This document shows positions 1 through 6,067 of a DNA stretch of 11,109 nt, one piece after another. Below the pieces are notes generated by a model that was not told the origin of the DNA, ran no database searches, and saw only the letters and a program-made list of their open reading frames with translations. The stretch is from Rikenella microfusus. GTDB lineage: Bacteria; Bacteroidota; Bacteroidia; Bacteroidales; SZUA-534. The translations under genes were made by a program, and so were the position numbers. The stretch spans positions 1 through 11,109 of the forward strand of contig DYQV01000062.1 of NCBI GenBank assembly GCA_020719105.1. Reading direction: 5' to 3'. Each line of letters opens with the position of its first letter. Position 1 is the first letter of the stretch.

Positions 1-28
1 CCAATTTTGAGGAATAGCTTAATCGTCA

Positions 29-48
29 GGATTATTAATGAATAATCC
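29..48. repeat. Perfect 8-bp stem hairpin at left edge
   Basis: GGATTATT (29-36) and AATAATCC (41-48) are exact reverse complements around a 4-nt loop, AATG. No T-run follows on either strand, so it is not a textbook intrinsic terminator. It could be the end of a transcript entering from the left, or a binding site. Its role is unknown. Confidence 0.5.
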
Positions 49-97
49 GGGTTAAATCATTAACACCTCATTAACAACCTGCTCCAAAACAGATCCC

Positions 98-105
98 TAC
101 TTTTG
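98..105 (+). promoter_or_regulatory. Putative Bacteroidota -7 box (TACTTTTG)
   Basis: TACTTTTG matches the Bacteroidota -7 consensus TAnnTTTG exactly. No convincing -33 TTTG is visible about 20 nt upstream. The box overlaps one copy of an 8-bp direct repeat, TTGATGCA (103-110 and 115-122). It lies about 27 nt before the candidate small secreted-protein frame starting at 132, so it could drive that frame. Confidence 0.4.
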
Positions 106-131
106 ATGCATTAATTGATGCAACGAATACA

Positions 132-371
132 CTGAAAAAACATATTCTAAGTTTTTTTTCCTTTTCACTCTTATTGGTCGTTTTAATGACCACCAGTGGG
201 TTCAGCATATATGTACACCATTGCAACCACAGCCATACTAATACTTACTCCTTATTTGTGCCTTCCGATGGTTGCGAAAAGTATCTGCCAAAAGCGGTTG
301 AAAAAAGCTGCTGGGCTGTTAAATCCGAAAATAAATATGCCGGCAGCCGAAAACAGGTATCCATTATTTGA
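132..371 (+). pseudogene. Possible decayed Cys/His-rich small secreted protein
   Basis: The frame from CTG 132 encodes about 79 residues. It has a basic start (KKH), a hydrophobic stretch (ILSFFSFSLLLVVLM) like a signal peptide, then TTSGFSIYVHHCNHSH and scattered cysteines (DGC, KSCW). This resembles, from memory, small Bacteroidota proteins with an S/T-S/T-G-F/V-x-I-x-x-H-x-C segment after the signal peptide followed by CC pairs, possibly metal-related. No ATG lies in frame: the nearby ATG 118 is in another frame and stops at once, leaving CTG 132 or TTG 174. The expected CC pair reads CW and the frame ends early at TGA 371. Either the gene is decaying or it uses a rare start codon. Function is not established, and a chance frame cannot be excluded. 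Confidence 0.35.
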
Positions 372-420
372 AATCTTAAAAGCGATTTCTCTGGTTACTA
401 TTTTCTTTTCTTGAGTGTTT

Positions 421-1074
421 TCACCTTTCCCCCTCCCACTCCTTTAAAAACTGATCGAGGTAGGTTTCCATAAACCGATGCCGTTGTTTAGCCATGGTTC
501 TGCCTGTTGTAGTATTCATCAGTTCTTTTAAAAGTAGCAGTTTTTCATAAAAATGATTAAGAGTGGGTGCTGCTGAATTTTTGTATTCTTCTTTGGTCAT
601 ATTCAATTTAGGACTGATTTCCGGATTGTAGATTTCCCGGTTTTTGAATCCACCGTAATTAAAGGTCCGGGCTATACCAATAGCACCTATGGCATCCAAC
701 CGGTCGGCATCTTGCACAATTTCAAATTCTATTGTCTTTTCAATTTTTGAAGCATGCCCACCTTTAAAGGAAAGGTTTTCAATAATGGTAATAATTTGTT
801 CAATTTCAAGAGGAAATATATCGATTCCAACTAAAAAATCTCTGGCTATTTTCGGGCCAAGAGTTTCATCTCCGTCATGGAATTTGGAATCAGCTATATC
901 GTGCAAAAGAGCAGCCAATTCAATGACCAGAAAATTTCCGCCCTCAGTTTTTGCCAGTTGTTTCGCATTGTTCCAAACCCGGTAAATATGCCACCAGTCA
1001 TGGCCGCCCTCAGCTCCTTGCAGTTGCGATTTTACAAAATCAATGGTTTCTGAAATTATCGCGTTATTCTCCAT
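421..1074 (-). CDS. HD-domain phosphohydrolase (YpgQ/YedJ-like)
   Basis: A 217-aa soluble metal-dependent phosphohydrolase of the HD superfamily. The metal ligands can be read in order: H25 (HDWWH), H58-D59 (LLHDIAD) and D124 or D127 in the QDADRLDAIGAIG segment (121-133). This layout, with the HDWWH start and QDADRLDA, is that of the YedJ/YpgQ group, whose B. subtilis member YpgQ has been reported as a nucleotide pyrophosphohydrolase. Length is normal for the group and there is no signal peptide, so it should be cytosolic. The exact substrate cannot be read from sequence; nucleotide clean-up is an inference. It starts 46 bp downstream of the PagL-like gene on the same strand with no recognisable -7 box between them, so read-through from that gene is likely. 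No terminator hairpin is evident after its stop. Confidence 0.85.
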   Translation of the reverse strand: MENNAIISETIDFVKSQLQGAEGGHDWWHIYRVWNNAKQLAKTEGGNFLVIELAALLHDIADSKFHDGDETLGPKIARDFLVGIDIFPLEIEQIITIIENLSFKGGHASKIEKTIEFEIVQDADRLDAIGAIGIARTFNYGGFKNREIYNPEISPKLNMTKEEYKNSAAPTLNHFYEKLLLLKELMNTTTGRTMAKQRHRFMETYLDQFLKEWEGER

Positions 1075-1120
1075 TTCTCTCTAAAAAAAAGATGGTGGCA
1101 TAATTTATCTAGCCAATAGT

Positions 1121-2221
1121 TTAAAAAGCAAAACCAATCCCCCATTCAATATTCTGTGCTTTTGCTGCATGGGCTTTAATTGAAACGTTGGCAAAAACCC
1201 ATGGAAACACATAGTAACGGAGAGCTATCCTCTCATAAAAAGGTTGGTCAAATTCAACCGGTGCATAAAAATAAAAACCCAATTGAACCACCATTCGGAA
1301 CCGATTCGCAATTAATTCAGTGGATAAATAACCGGCATAACTGGTATAATCCAGAAAATTAGCAGTGTCTCCTGCAGGTAACAAGGTTTGGTTTTTTTCG
1401 TTATAAAAAATGTCGGTGCCAAAACCAACCATCCGCTTATGGTTTAACCGATAATTCCATCCCAGCGAAACAGTATTGTTAAAATATTCTATACTGGAAT
1501 CATCGGCATTTCCATTCCATCCCACTCCTTCGAAAATATAATACTCCCATTTTGATTTTAAGGGTTCTGGTTCGCAAGTTTTAAAAACTGCTTTTTCTTT
1601 ACCTGGCAAAAAGCCAACGGATAGTTGACCTGCAACCATATTCAAACCCAAATTGGGGTGTTGAATGGCTCCGTTGCTGAAATGTTGGAATTTAATTCCG
1701 CAACCTAAATCGAATCGGTCCGAAATCTTTTTTTTATGCATAAGGCTAAAATCGATGTACACATTCAAATCAGTGCCAATAGCAAAGTTTTCAGGATTAC
1801 TAATCGAATCGTATTCATTAATATGGAAAGCCAATCCTATCCCCCAACTGGTGCTCCAATGTGAATTATTGTTTCTACTGAAAGGAAACTCCATAAAACC
1901 AAATAATGCCATCGGATTTCCAATTGCTTTGTTATTAAACGATCCGGCATAGAATCCTGCCCCAAAAAAGGGATACTTAAACAATTCATGCCAATATTGA
2001 TTTCCCGTAGTTTGGAAACCATATCGGATATCAAAACCTAAATATGGAGGAGTATTAAGTGGTTTCATTTCAGGATGATGCGCAGCCAAGATGCCTCCAT
2101 ATACCCCCAACTCAATTTTCTGTATGAGACTATTATTGCTAATTTCTTGTGCTTTAACTGGCAACATTAATAAAAATGGAAGAAAAGTGAAAATTGCAAT
2201 TAGTTTAAAATAAGTAGCCAT
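1121..2221 (-). CDS. PagL-like acyloxyacyl hydrolase / lipid A 3-O-deacylase, outer membrane
   Basis: A 366-aa protein with an N-terminal signal peptide (MATYFKLIAIF through LLMLPVKAQE), alternating beta-barrel-like segments and a C-terminal phenylalanine (GIGFAF), as in outer-membrane barrels. The PagL signature is at residues 178-194: H180-F-S182-N-G, then P-N-L-G-L-N, containing the His-Ser pair used by lipid A 3-O-deacylases. By family knowledge it removes the 3-O acyl chain from lipid A in the outer membrane. It is about twice the length of classical PagL. The C-terminal half (YERIALRYY, VSIKAHAAKAQNIEWGIGFAF) looks like a conserved extension seen in Bacteroidota members. The longer frame begins at TTG 2272, but that codon lies in a -7 box, so ATG 2221 is chosen. 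The HD phosphohydrolase follows 46 bp downstream. Substrate specificity is inferred. Confidence 0.8.
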   Translation of the reverse strand: MATYFKLIAIFTFLPFLLMLPVKAQEISNNSLIQKIELGVYGGILAAHHPEMKPLNTPPYLGFDIRYGFQTTGNQYWHELFKYPFFGAGFYAGSFNNKAIGNPMALFGFMEFPFSRNNNSHWSTSWGIGLAFHINEYDSISNPENFAIGTDLNVYIDFSLMHKKKISDRFDLGCGIKFQHFSNGAIQHPNLGLNMVAGQLSVGFLPGKEKAVFKTCEPEPLKSKWEYYIFEGVGWNGNADDSSIEYFNNTVSLGWNYRLNHKRMVGFGTDIFYNEKNQTLLPAGDTANFLDYTSYAGYLSTELIANRFRMVVQLGFYFYAPVEFDQPFYERIALRYYVFPWVFANVSIKAHAAKAQNIEWGIGFAF

Positions 2222-2269
2222 TAATCGGAAAGATGAACATTGATGTGATTGAAAAATAAGCAATTCATT

Positions 2270-2277
2270 CAAAATTA
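2270..2277 (-). promoter_or_regulatory. Putative -7 box of the PagL-like gene
   Basis: Read on the minus strand the bases are TAATTTTG, an exact TAnnTTTG match 48 bp before the ATG at 2221. At the expected -33 position only TTC is present. The box overlaps an in-frame TTG, which argues against translation from that upstream codon. Confidence 0.45.
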
Positions 2278-2342
2278 ATACATTTCTTACCCATTGAATT
2301 GTATGAATTAATAGAAATATTGTAGATTCAGTTTATAATCAC

Positions 2343-2364
2343 AAAAAAACCTCTATTAGAAGGT
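2343..2364 (-). terminator. Intrinsic terminator of mgsA
   Basis: On the minus strand, ACCTTCT and AGAGGT pair around an AAT loop with one bulged T, followed directly by seven Ts. It lies 24 bp after the mgsA stop and before the PagL-like promoter, so mgsA appears to be transcribed separately. Confidence 0.6.
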
Positions 2365-2388
2365 AAGCAAATTATAAGATTCAATTCA

Positions 2389-2766
2389 TTAAAATCCCTC
2401 ACTAATAATATATTTCGCAGTTGCCCGGTTCAGTGCAATGGGTATATTATTTATAACTGCGGTGCGAATCAATGTCTGAATATCATGTTCATGGCCTTGG
2501 GGAGTTTCGGTATCAATAAAAAAGATTACTCTATCTACCTGACTATCAAGGATTTTTGCCGCTAAATAGATGTCGCCTCCTGAAGGTCCATGTCCAAATG
2601 CTTCCACATCTAAATCCAGTACGCTTTTTAATAAGTGGGCGGTGTTTGACGTCCCTATCAGTTTTCTTCTTTTCAAATTATCAATATTCTCTTTTGCCCA
2701 TTCCAGCATAACATGTTTCTTTTTATCATGTGCCACTAAAGCAATAGTAATTATCCGGTCTTTCAT
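2389..2766 (-). CDS. mgsA: Methylglyoxal synthase (divergent)
   Basis: A 125-aa cytosolic protein matching methylglyoxal synthase, which converts dihydroxyacetone phosphate to methylglyoxal and phosphate, a bypass that relieves sugar-phosphate build-up. Visible landmarks are ALVAHDKKK (H13, the E. coli H19 position), the phosphate loop GTSNT (38-42), GPSGGD with D65 (catalytic D71 in E. coli), IFFIDTE and GHEHD (H92 and D95, E. coli H98 and D101). Length is slightly below E. coli's 152. The phosphate loop departs from the usual GTTG, and DTETPQGHEHD differs from the common DPLxAxPHxPD, so this is a divergent member. ATG 2766 is preferred over the in-frame GTG at 2790 because that codon overlaps a -7 box and adds residues not found in the family. 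It has its own promoter and terminator, so it is monocistronic. Confidence 0.85.
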   Translation of the reverse strand: MKDRIITIALVAHDKKKHVMLEWAKENIDNLKRRKLIGTSNTAHLLKSVLDLDVEAFGHGPSGGDIYLAAKILDSQVDRVIFFIDTETPQGHEHDIQTLIRTAVINNIPIALNRATAKYIISEGF

Positions 2767-2789
2767 TGGTTTTTTTTTAAATGATGGCA

Positions 2790-2797
2790 CAAATCTA
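2790..2797 (-). promoter_or_regulatory. Putative -7 box of mgsA
   Basis: The minus-strand sequence TAGATTTG is an exact TAnnTTTG match, 23 bp before ATG 2766. A -33 TTTG is not obvious. Transcription starting about 7 nt downstream would begin inside the longer GTG-start frame, which supports the shorter start. Confidence 0.5.
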
Positions 2798-2882
2798 ACA
2801 AATAAATATCGTACTGCTGCTTTAAAGCATCAATTTTAACCTATTCATAAAATACACATAACAGTTTAGTTCTAAATTATTT

Positions 2883-2899
2883 AATTGATTTAATCAATT
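2883..2899. repeat. Perfect 17-bp palindrome
   Basis: AATTGATT and AATCAATT flank a single central T. Arms are exact over 8 bp. It lies 86 bp upstream of the mgsA -7 box in mgsA's direction. It could be a dimeric regulator site, though the low-complexity surroundings raise the chance rate. Confidence 0.5.
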
Positions 2900-3053
2900 C
2901 AGTTCTTAATTATTAGCTCCGAATGTAATAAAACACTTTTTAATAAGATCATAACTTTATAACTAGACATTTGCTTTCCATCTATATTTCTTCTGAATTA
3001 AATAATAAAATTGATTTATTCCGAATTCAATTTGGATCCACAAATTAATCGAA

Positions 3054-3127
3054 TGTTCAATTAAAAAAAAAATAATTATTGTTAATTATTTAAAAATTAT
3101 TGTTATTTTTATCAAATTAATTGAACA
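3054..3127. repeat. 11-bp inverted repeats flanking a 52-bp AT-rich segment before xerD
   Basis: TGTTCAATTAA (3054-3064) and TTAATTGAACA (3117-3127) are exact reverse complements. Between them lie an A-tract and two copies of AATTATTGTTA whose starts are 21 bp apart, about two helical turns. The right arm ends 46 bp before the xerD start codon. Possible roles are a cruciform or regulator-bound promoter region, or less likely an invertible segment. Confidence 0.45.
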
Positions 3128-3173
3128 ATATGTTTAAACTACTGTTTAACAACTAAACTTAAAATAAAAAGAT

Positions 3174-4073
3174 ATGATTTGGGCAGATTATCTAGAAGGC
3201 TACAAAAGTTATTTACAACTTGAAAAGTCATTATCGGGAAATACAGTAGAAGCTTATCTGAAAGACATCAGTAAGTTTACTGACTATCTTGCAAATCAAG
3301 GTTTTTCAAAAAAACCTATGGATGTAACTCAAGCCAAAATTCGCGAGTTCATTAATTTTATCAATGAAAATGGAATGAGTGCAAGTTCGCAAGCTAGGGC
3401 ATTATCAGGAATTAAATCGTTTTTCAAGTACCTATTGATACATGACAAAATCGATAAAGATCCTTCGGCCATGATTGAAACCCCAAAAATTGGTCGAAAA
3501 TTGCCTGTAGCATTATCACCTGATGAAATAAATAATTTAGTTAATGCCGTTGAGTTAGGTTCTGAAACAGGATATAGAAATAAAGCAATTCTTGAAGTTT
3601 TGTACAGTTGTGGAATTAGGGTCTCAGAATTAGTTGGACTGCGATTAACCGACGTTCATTTTACCGAAAACTTTATTAAAGTTCAGGGAAAAGGCAATAA
3701 AGAACGGTTGATTCCTTTTGGAAAAAAAGCCAAAGATGCCATTCAAGCTTACATTCACAATTACAGAGGAACTCTGAAAATTGATAAAAAAGATGAGAAT
3801 ATCTTGTTCCTGAATCGAAGAGGTAAAAAAATGACTCGCGTTATGATATTCACCATCATTAAAGATTTGGCTATAAAGATTGATTTACAAAAGAATATAA
3901 GCCCACATACCTTTAGGCACTCATTTGCTACTCATTTGATGGAAGGTGGCGCCGATTTAAGAGCCATTCAAGATATGTTAGGACATGAATCAATATCTAC
4001 TACTGAAGTTTATACTCATTTGGATAAAGAATACCTAAAAGATACTATCTTAAGGTTTCATCCCCGCTCATAA
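3174..4073 (+). CDS. xerD: Tyrosine site-specific recombinase XerD
   Basis: A 299-aa tyrosine recombinase of the Xer family. The N-terminal SAM-like core-binding domain covers about residues 1-90 (DYLEGYKSYLQLEKSLSGNT and following). The catalytic domain follows, with all six active-site residues: R149 (CGIRVSEL), K173 (QGKGNKE), H245 and R248 (HTFRHSFATH), H271 (LGHESIST) and the nucleophile Y280 (VYTHLD). With its partner XerC it acts at dif to resolve chromosome dimers. The C-terminal pattern EGGADLRAIQDMLGHESIS and the ending FHPRS fit Bacteroidota XerD rather than XerC. ATG 3174 gives the standard family N-terminus, and length is normal. It appears to be a single-gene unit closed by the terminator at 4078-4107. 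No mobile-element cargo is adjacent, so a housekeeping role is most likely. Confidence 0.92.
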   Translation: MIWADYLEGYKSYLQLEKSLSGNTVEAYLKDISKFTDYLANQGFSKKPMDVTQAKIREFINFINENGMSASSQARALSGIKSFFKYLLIHDKIDKDPSAMIETPKIGRKLPVALSPDEINNLVNAVELGSETGYRNKAILEVLYSCGIRVSELVGLRLTDVHFTENFIKVQGKGNKERLIPFGKKAKDAIQAYIHNYRGTLKIDKKDENILFLNRRGKKMTRVMIFTIIKDLAIKIDLQKNISPHTFRHSFATHLMEGGADLRAIQDMLGHESISTTEVYTHLDKEYLKDTILRFHPRS

Positions 4074-4077
4074 AAAT

Positions 4078-4107
4078 AAAAAAAACCGTTCAATGACGGT
4101 TTTTTTT
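4078..4107. terminator. Bidirectional intrinsic terminator between xerD and the LacI gene
   Basis: Eight As, CCGT, a six-base loop (TCAATG), ACGG and eight Ts form a 12-bp stem whose A/T ends supply a U-tract on both strands. It lies 4 bp after the xerD stop and 19 bp from the stop of the convergent LacI-family gene, so it can serve both. Confidence 0.85.
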
Positions 4108-4126
4108 ATTTTTGTTTCAGCTATTA

Positions 4127-5143
4127 TTACTTGTTCGATGATGCTCTTACAATTAATGTGGCTGGTACAATTATTTCTTTGGTTTCACTGGAGCCTGACT
4201 TACCGTCAATTTGTTCAAAAAGTAGTTTTGCTGCTAATATTCCAATTTTTTCAGGATTTTGGTCCATAGTAGTTAACGAAGGTTCCATATATCTGGATCG
4301 GTTACTATTTGAAAACCCTACCACTGAAATTTGCTCCGGAATATTCAAACCTGATTCTTTAATAGCAAATAGGGCACCAATAGCCACTTCATCATTAATA
4401 CCAAAGATTGCATCGGGCGGAATATCCATTTGCAGCATTTTTCTGGTAGCTTCACGAGCATCTTCTACAGTCAAATTACAACGTACAAGCAGTTTTGGAT
4501 CAGCTTCTAAATCGTGATTTGCCAGTGCCGCTTTATAACCCCGATACCTATTTCGTCCAACCAACATATGTTCCGGCCCAGTTAAAAAAGCAATTCTCTT
4601 TGCCCCTCTGTCAATGAGGTGAGAAACAGCCAGGTAAGCTGCATCTGCATCATTTGCAACTACTTTAGGGACATTTATCTCTTTTGATGTCCTATCGAAT
4701 AATACCAATGGAACATTGTTTTCCTGAATGTAATGAATGTGATTAAACTCATCTGTTGCTTTTGATAACGATACAATCATTCCATCCACGCGATGGTCAA
4801 TAAAACCATACACGTTTTTTTGTTCCTTTGACATGTCTTCATTCGATGAACTTACAAAAACCTGATAACCTAATCCTTGGGCAACCTGCTCAATTCCTTT
4901 CACAACGGAGGCATAAAATGCACTTACTATCTGGGGAACAACAACACCAATGGAATATGATTTTTGAGTTTTGAGTGCCACCGCCATTGAATTCCGGCGG
5001 TATTTCATTTTTTTTGCTGATTCTCGAACCAAACGTTTCGTTTCTTCCGATATCTCTGGTTTATCTTGTAATGCTCTGGAAACTGTAGAAATAGAAACAC
5101 CTAAGGATTTTGCAATATCTTTTATAGTAGCAGCTTTTTTCAT
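4127..5143 (-). CDS. LacI-family transcriptional regulator
   Basis: A 338-aa LacI/GalR regulator of normal length. The DNA-binding head is at residues 5-50: helix-turn-helix TIKDIAKSLGVSISTVSRAL (6-25) and a hinge helix around A54-V-A-L57, whose Leu is the usual minor-groove intercalator. The periplasmic-binding-protein-like effector domain (about 62-338) starts at YSIGVVVPQI, continues through DAIFGINDEVAIGAL and ends with the VVGFSNSNRSRYMEPSLTT segment typical of Bacteroidota members. It should bind a palindromic operator as a dimer and respond to a small sugar or nucleoside-like ligand; the ligand cannot be read from sequence. Upstream on the same strand lies cdd. Regulation of cdd in the manner of E. 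coli CytR is possible but only inferred. A palindrome sits 13 bp before its ATG, suggesting self-regulation. Confidence 0.9.
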   Translation of the reverse strand: MKKAATIKDIAKSLGVSISTVSRALQDKPEISEETKRLVRESAKKMKYRRNSMAVALKTQKSYSIGVVVPQIVSAFYASVVKGIEQVAQGLGYQVFVSSSNEDMSKEQKNVYGFIDHRVDGMIVSLSKATDEFNHIHYIQENNVPLVLFDRTSKEINVPKVVANDADAAYLAVSHLIDRGAKRIAFLTGPEHMLVGRNRYRGYKAALANHDLEADPKLLVRCNLTVEDAREATRKMLQMDIPPDAIFGINDEVAIGALFAIKESGLNIPEQISVVGFSNSNRSRYMEPSLTTMDQNPEKIGILAAKLLFEQIDGKSGSSETKEIIVPATLIVRASSNK

Positions 5144-5156
5144 TTTGTAATTTTAA

Positions 5157-5169
5157 ACCAATAATTGGT
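5157..5169. promoter_or_regulatory. 13-bp palindrome in the leader of the LacI-family gene
   Basis: ACCAATAATTGGT is a perfect inverted repeat around a central A, ending 13 bp before the start codon. It lies between the putative -7 box and the gene, a plausible autoregulatory operator. It lacks the central CG usual for LacI-family operators, so another regulator is equally possible. Confidence 0.35.
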
Positions 5170-5241
5170 AACAATTTATTATTTTAAAAATCTAAAATAT
5201 TACTTAATAGCTATATATTATAGTTTATTTTAAATTTTACA

Positions 5242-5249
5242 CAAAAATA
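5242..5249 (-). promoter_or_regulatory. Putative -7 box of the LacI-family gene
   Basis: The minus strand reads TATTTTTG, an exact TAnnTTTG match 98 bp before the ATG. No clear -33 TTTG is present at the expected distance. If used, the transcript has a leader of about 90 nt. Confidence 0.4.
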
Positions 5250-5337
5250 TAAAATTTAAATTCAATATTATGAACATATCTGTGTTTAAATAAAAAACTG
5301 GAATATTTTACAAAACTACACTATAAATAGTAGGGGT

Positions 5338-5823
5338 TTATTCAATTAAATCGCTTTTTTTGAAACTTAAAGGCAATAATTGTGAAATATTTTCTACTAT
5401 TTGAATGGTTTTTTGGCCTATCAAAATAACGGCAATTGGGGTATTGAATCGCAATTCAGTTTCAAGAATTACTTGTCTGCATGAGCCACAAGGAGTTATA
5501 GGGGTTTTTAAAAATCCATTTTTGTTAAAAGCGCAAATGGCAATTGCCTTTACCGGTATCTCAGGATACTTGGAATTAGCATAAAAAATTGCCACTCTTT
5601 CAGCACATAATCCCGAAGGATAGGCAGCATTCTCTTGATTATTTCCTGAAACTATCTCGCCATTTTCCAATAGCACACTTGCTCCCACATTAAAACCGGA
5701 ATACGGCGAATAGGCTCGCATTGATGCATTCTTAGAATCAATTATAATTCTTTGGAATTCAGCAGGAAGCTCCGCTGCTGTTTCGTATTCTTTAACAATG
5801 GTAATATATTCTTTTTTAATCAT
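5338..5823 (-). CDS. cdd: Cytidine deaminase
   Basis: A 161-aa zinc-dependent cytidine/deoxycytidine deaminase that converts cytidine to uridine in pyrimidine salvage. The zinc site is complete: CAER supplies the first Cys and the catalytic Glu, and PCGSCRQ supplies the two further Cys ligands. The substrate-binding signature YSPYSGFNVGAS and the NQENAAYPSGLCAER segment are canonical. Size fits the short homotetrameric (three-Cys) class, with a slightly long N-terminus. A longer frame opens at TTG 5841, but that codon is part of the -7 box, so ATG 5823 is chosen. It lies upstream of the LacI-family gene on the same strand with a 194-bp gap, and that gene appears to have its own -7 box. Divergent from it is the glucosaminidase gene. 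Confidence 0.93.
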   Translation of the reverse strand: MIKKEYITIVKEYETAAELPAEFQRIIIDSKNASMRAYSPYSGFNVGASVLLENGEIVSGNNQENAAYPSGLCAERVAIFYANSKYPEIPVKAIAICAFNKNGFLKTPITPCGSCRQVILETELRFNTPIAVILIGQKTIQIVENISQLLPLSFKKSDLIE

Positions 5824-5838
5824 ACTGCAATAATTTAT

Positions 5839-5872
5839 CAAATGTACAAATTAATGCTATTTAATACCAAAA
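5839..5872 (-). promoter_or_regulatory. cdd: cdd promoter (-33 TTG / -7 TACATTTG)
   Basis: On the minus strand, TTTTGG (5867-5872) is followed after a 21-nt spacer by TACATTTG (5839-5846), an exact TAnnTTTG. This is the most complete Bacteroidota-type promoter in the window. The implied start of transcription, near 5832, leaves a very short leader before ATG 5823. A 7-bp inverted repeat (5883-5889 and 5897-5903) lies just upstream of the -33 element. Confidence 0.6.
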
Positions 5873-5930
5873 TTCTATGAAAATTTAGACTTTTATTCTA
5901 AATAGTTAGTTTTTAAAGGGATGGTTAGAT

Positions 5931-5945
5931 TGCAAATGATTTGCA
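5931..5945. promoter_or_regulatory. 15-bp palindrome between divergent cdd and glucosaminidase genes
   Basis: TGCAAAT and ATTTGCA are exact reverse complements around a central G. It is 58 bp upstream of the cdd -33 element and 122 bp before the glucosaminidase start, well placed to be an operator for either gene. No known regulator is assigned. Confidence 0.4.
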
Positions 5946-6067
5946 TTAATGAAAATATCATCTTAAGAAATAGGTTGAACTTGTTAATTACTATTTAAAA
6001 AGTTTTTGAGTGGAAACGAATGGCAACTGAGTAAAATATGTATTTTAGACTTTTTTAAATTGAATTT

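Larger units (their letters stand above)
2798..3173. other. Gene-free, AT-rich intergenic region with repeats
   Basis: This stretch separates divergent mgsA and xerD. No coding frame of credible length or family resemblance was seen on either strand. It contains a 17-bp palindrome (2883-2899), an 11-bp inverted repeat (3054-3064 and 3117-3127) and an 11-bp direct repeat with 21-bp spacing (3074-3084 and 3095-3105). A weak -7-like box, TATGTTTA (3129-3136), is the best xerD promoter candidate, one mismatch from consensus. Confidence 0.7.

Noticed and set aside
196..414. 72-codon ATG frame overlapping the Cys/His-rich frame
   Set aside because: The other frame gives a signal-like segment followed by an SGFSIYVHHC pattern and is better placed relative to the -7 box. 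This frame resembles nothing.
1180..1362. Plus-strand open frame opposite the PagL-like gene
   Set aside because: It lies wholly antisense to a well-supported gene, and its translation is low in hydrophobic core and unlike any family.
3174..4073. xerD as an integrase of a mobile element
   Set aside because: There is no cargo, no att-like duplication and no transfer genes nearby, and the sequence pattern is that of housekeeping XerD. No dif-like site was recognised either.
4131..4517. Plus-strand open frame of 128 codons opposite the LacI-family gene
   Set aside because: It is a mirror of the regulator's coding sequence with no recognisable domain; the regulator is complete on the other strand.
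5310..5332. Hairpin after cdd (CTAC, CTAT, ATAG, GTAG elements)
   Set aside because: The stem is short and interrupted with no adjoining T-run, so it was not called as a terminator.
4127..5823. cdd and the LacI-family gene as a proven CytR-type operon
   Set aside because: The gap is 194 bp with a separate -7 box before the regulator, and adjacency alone does not identify the ligand or target. Kept only as a possibility.
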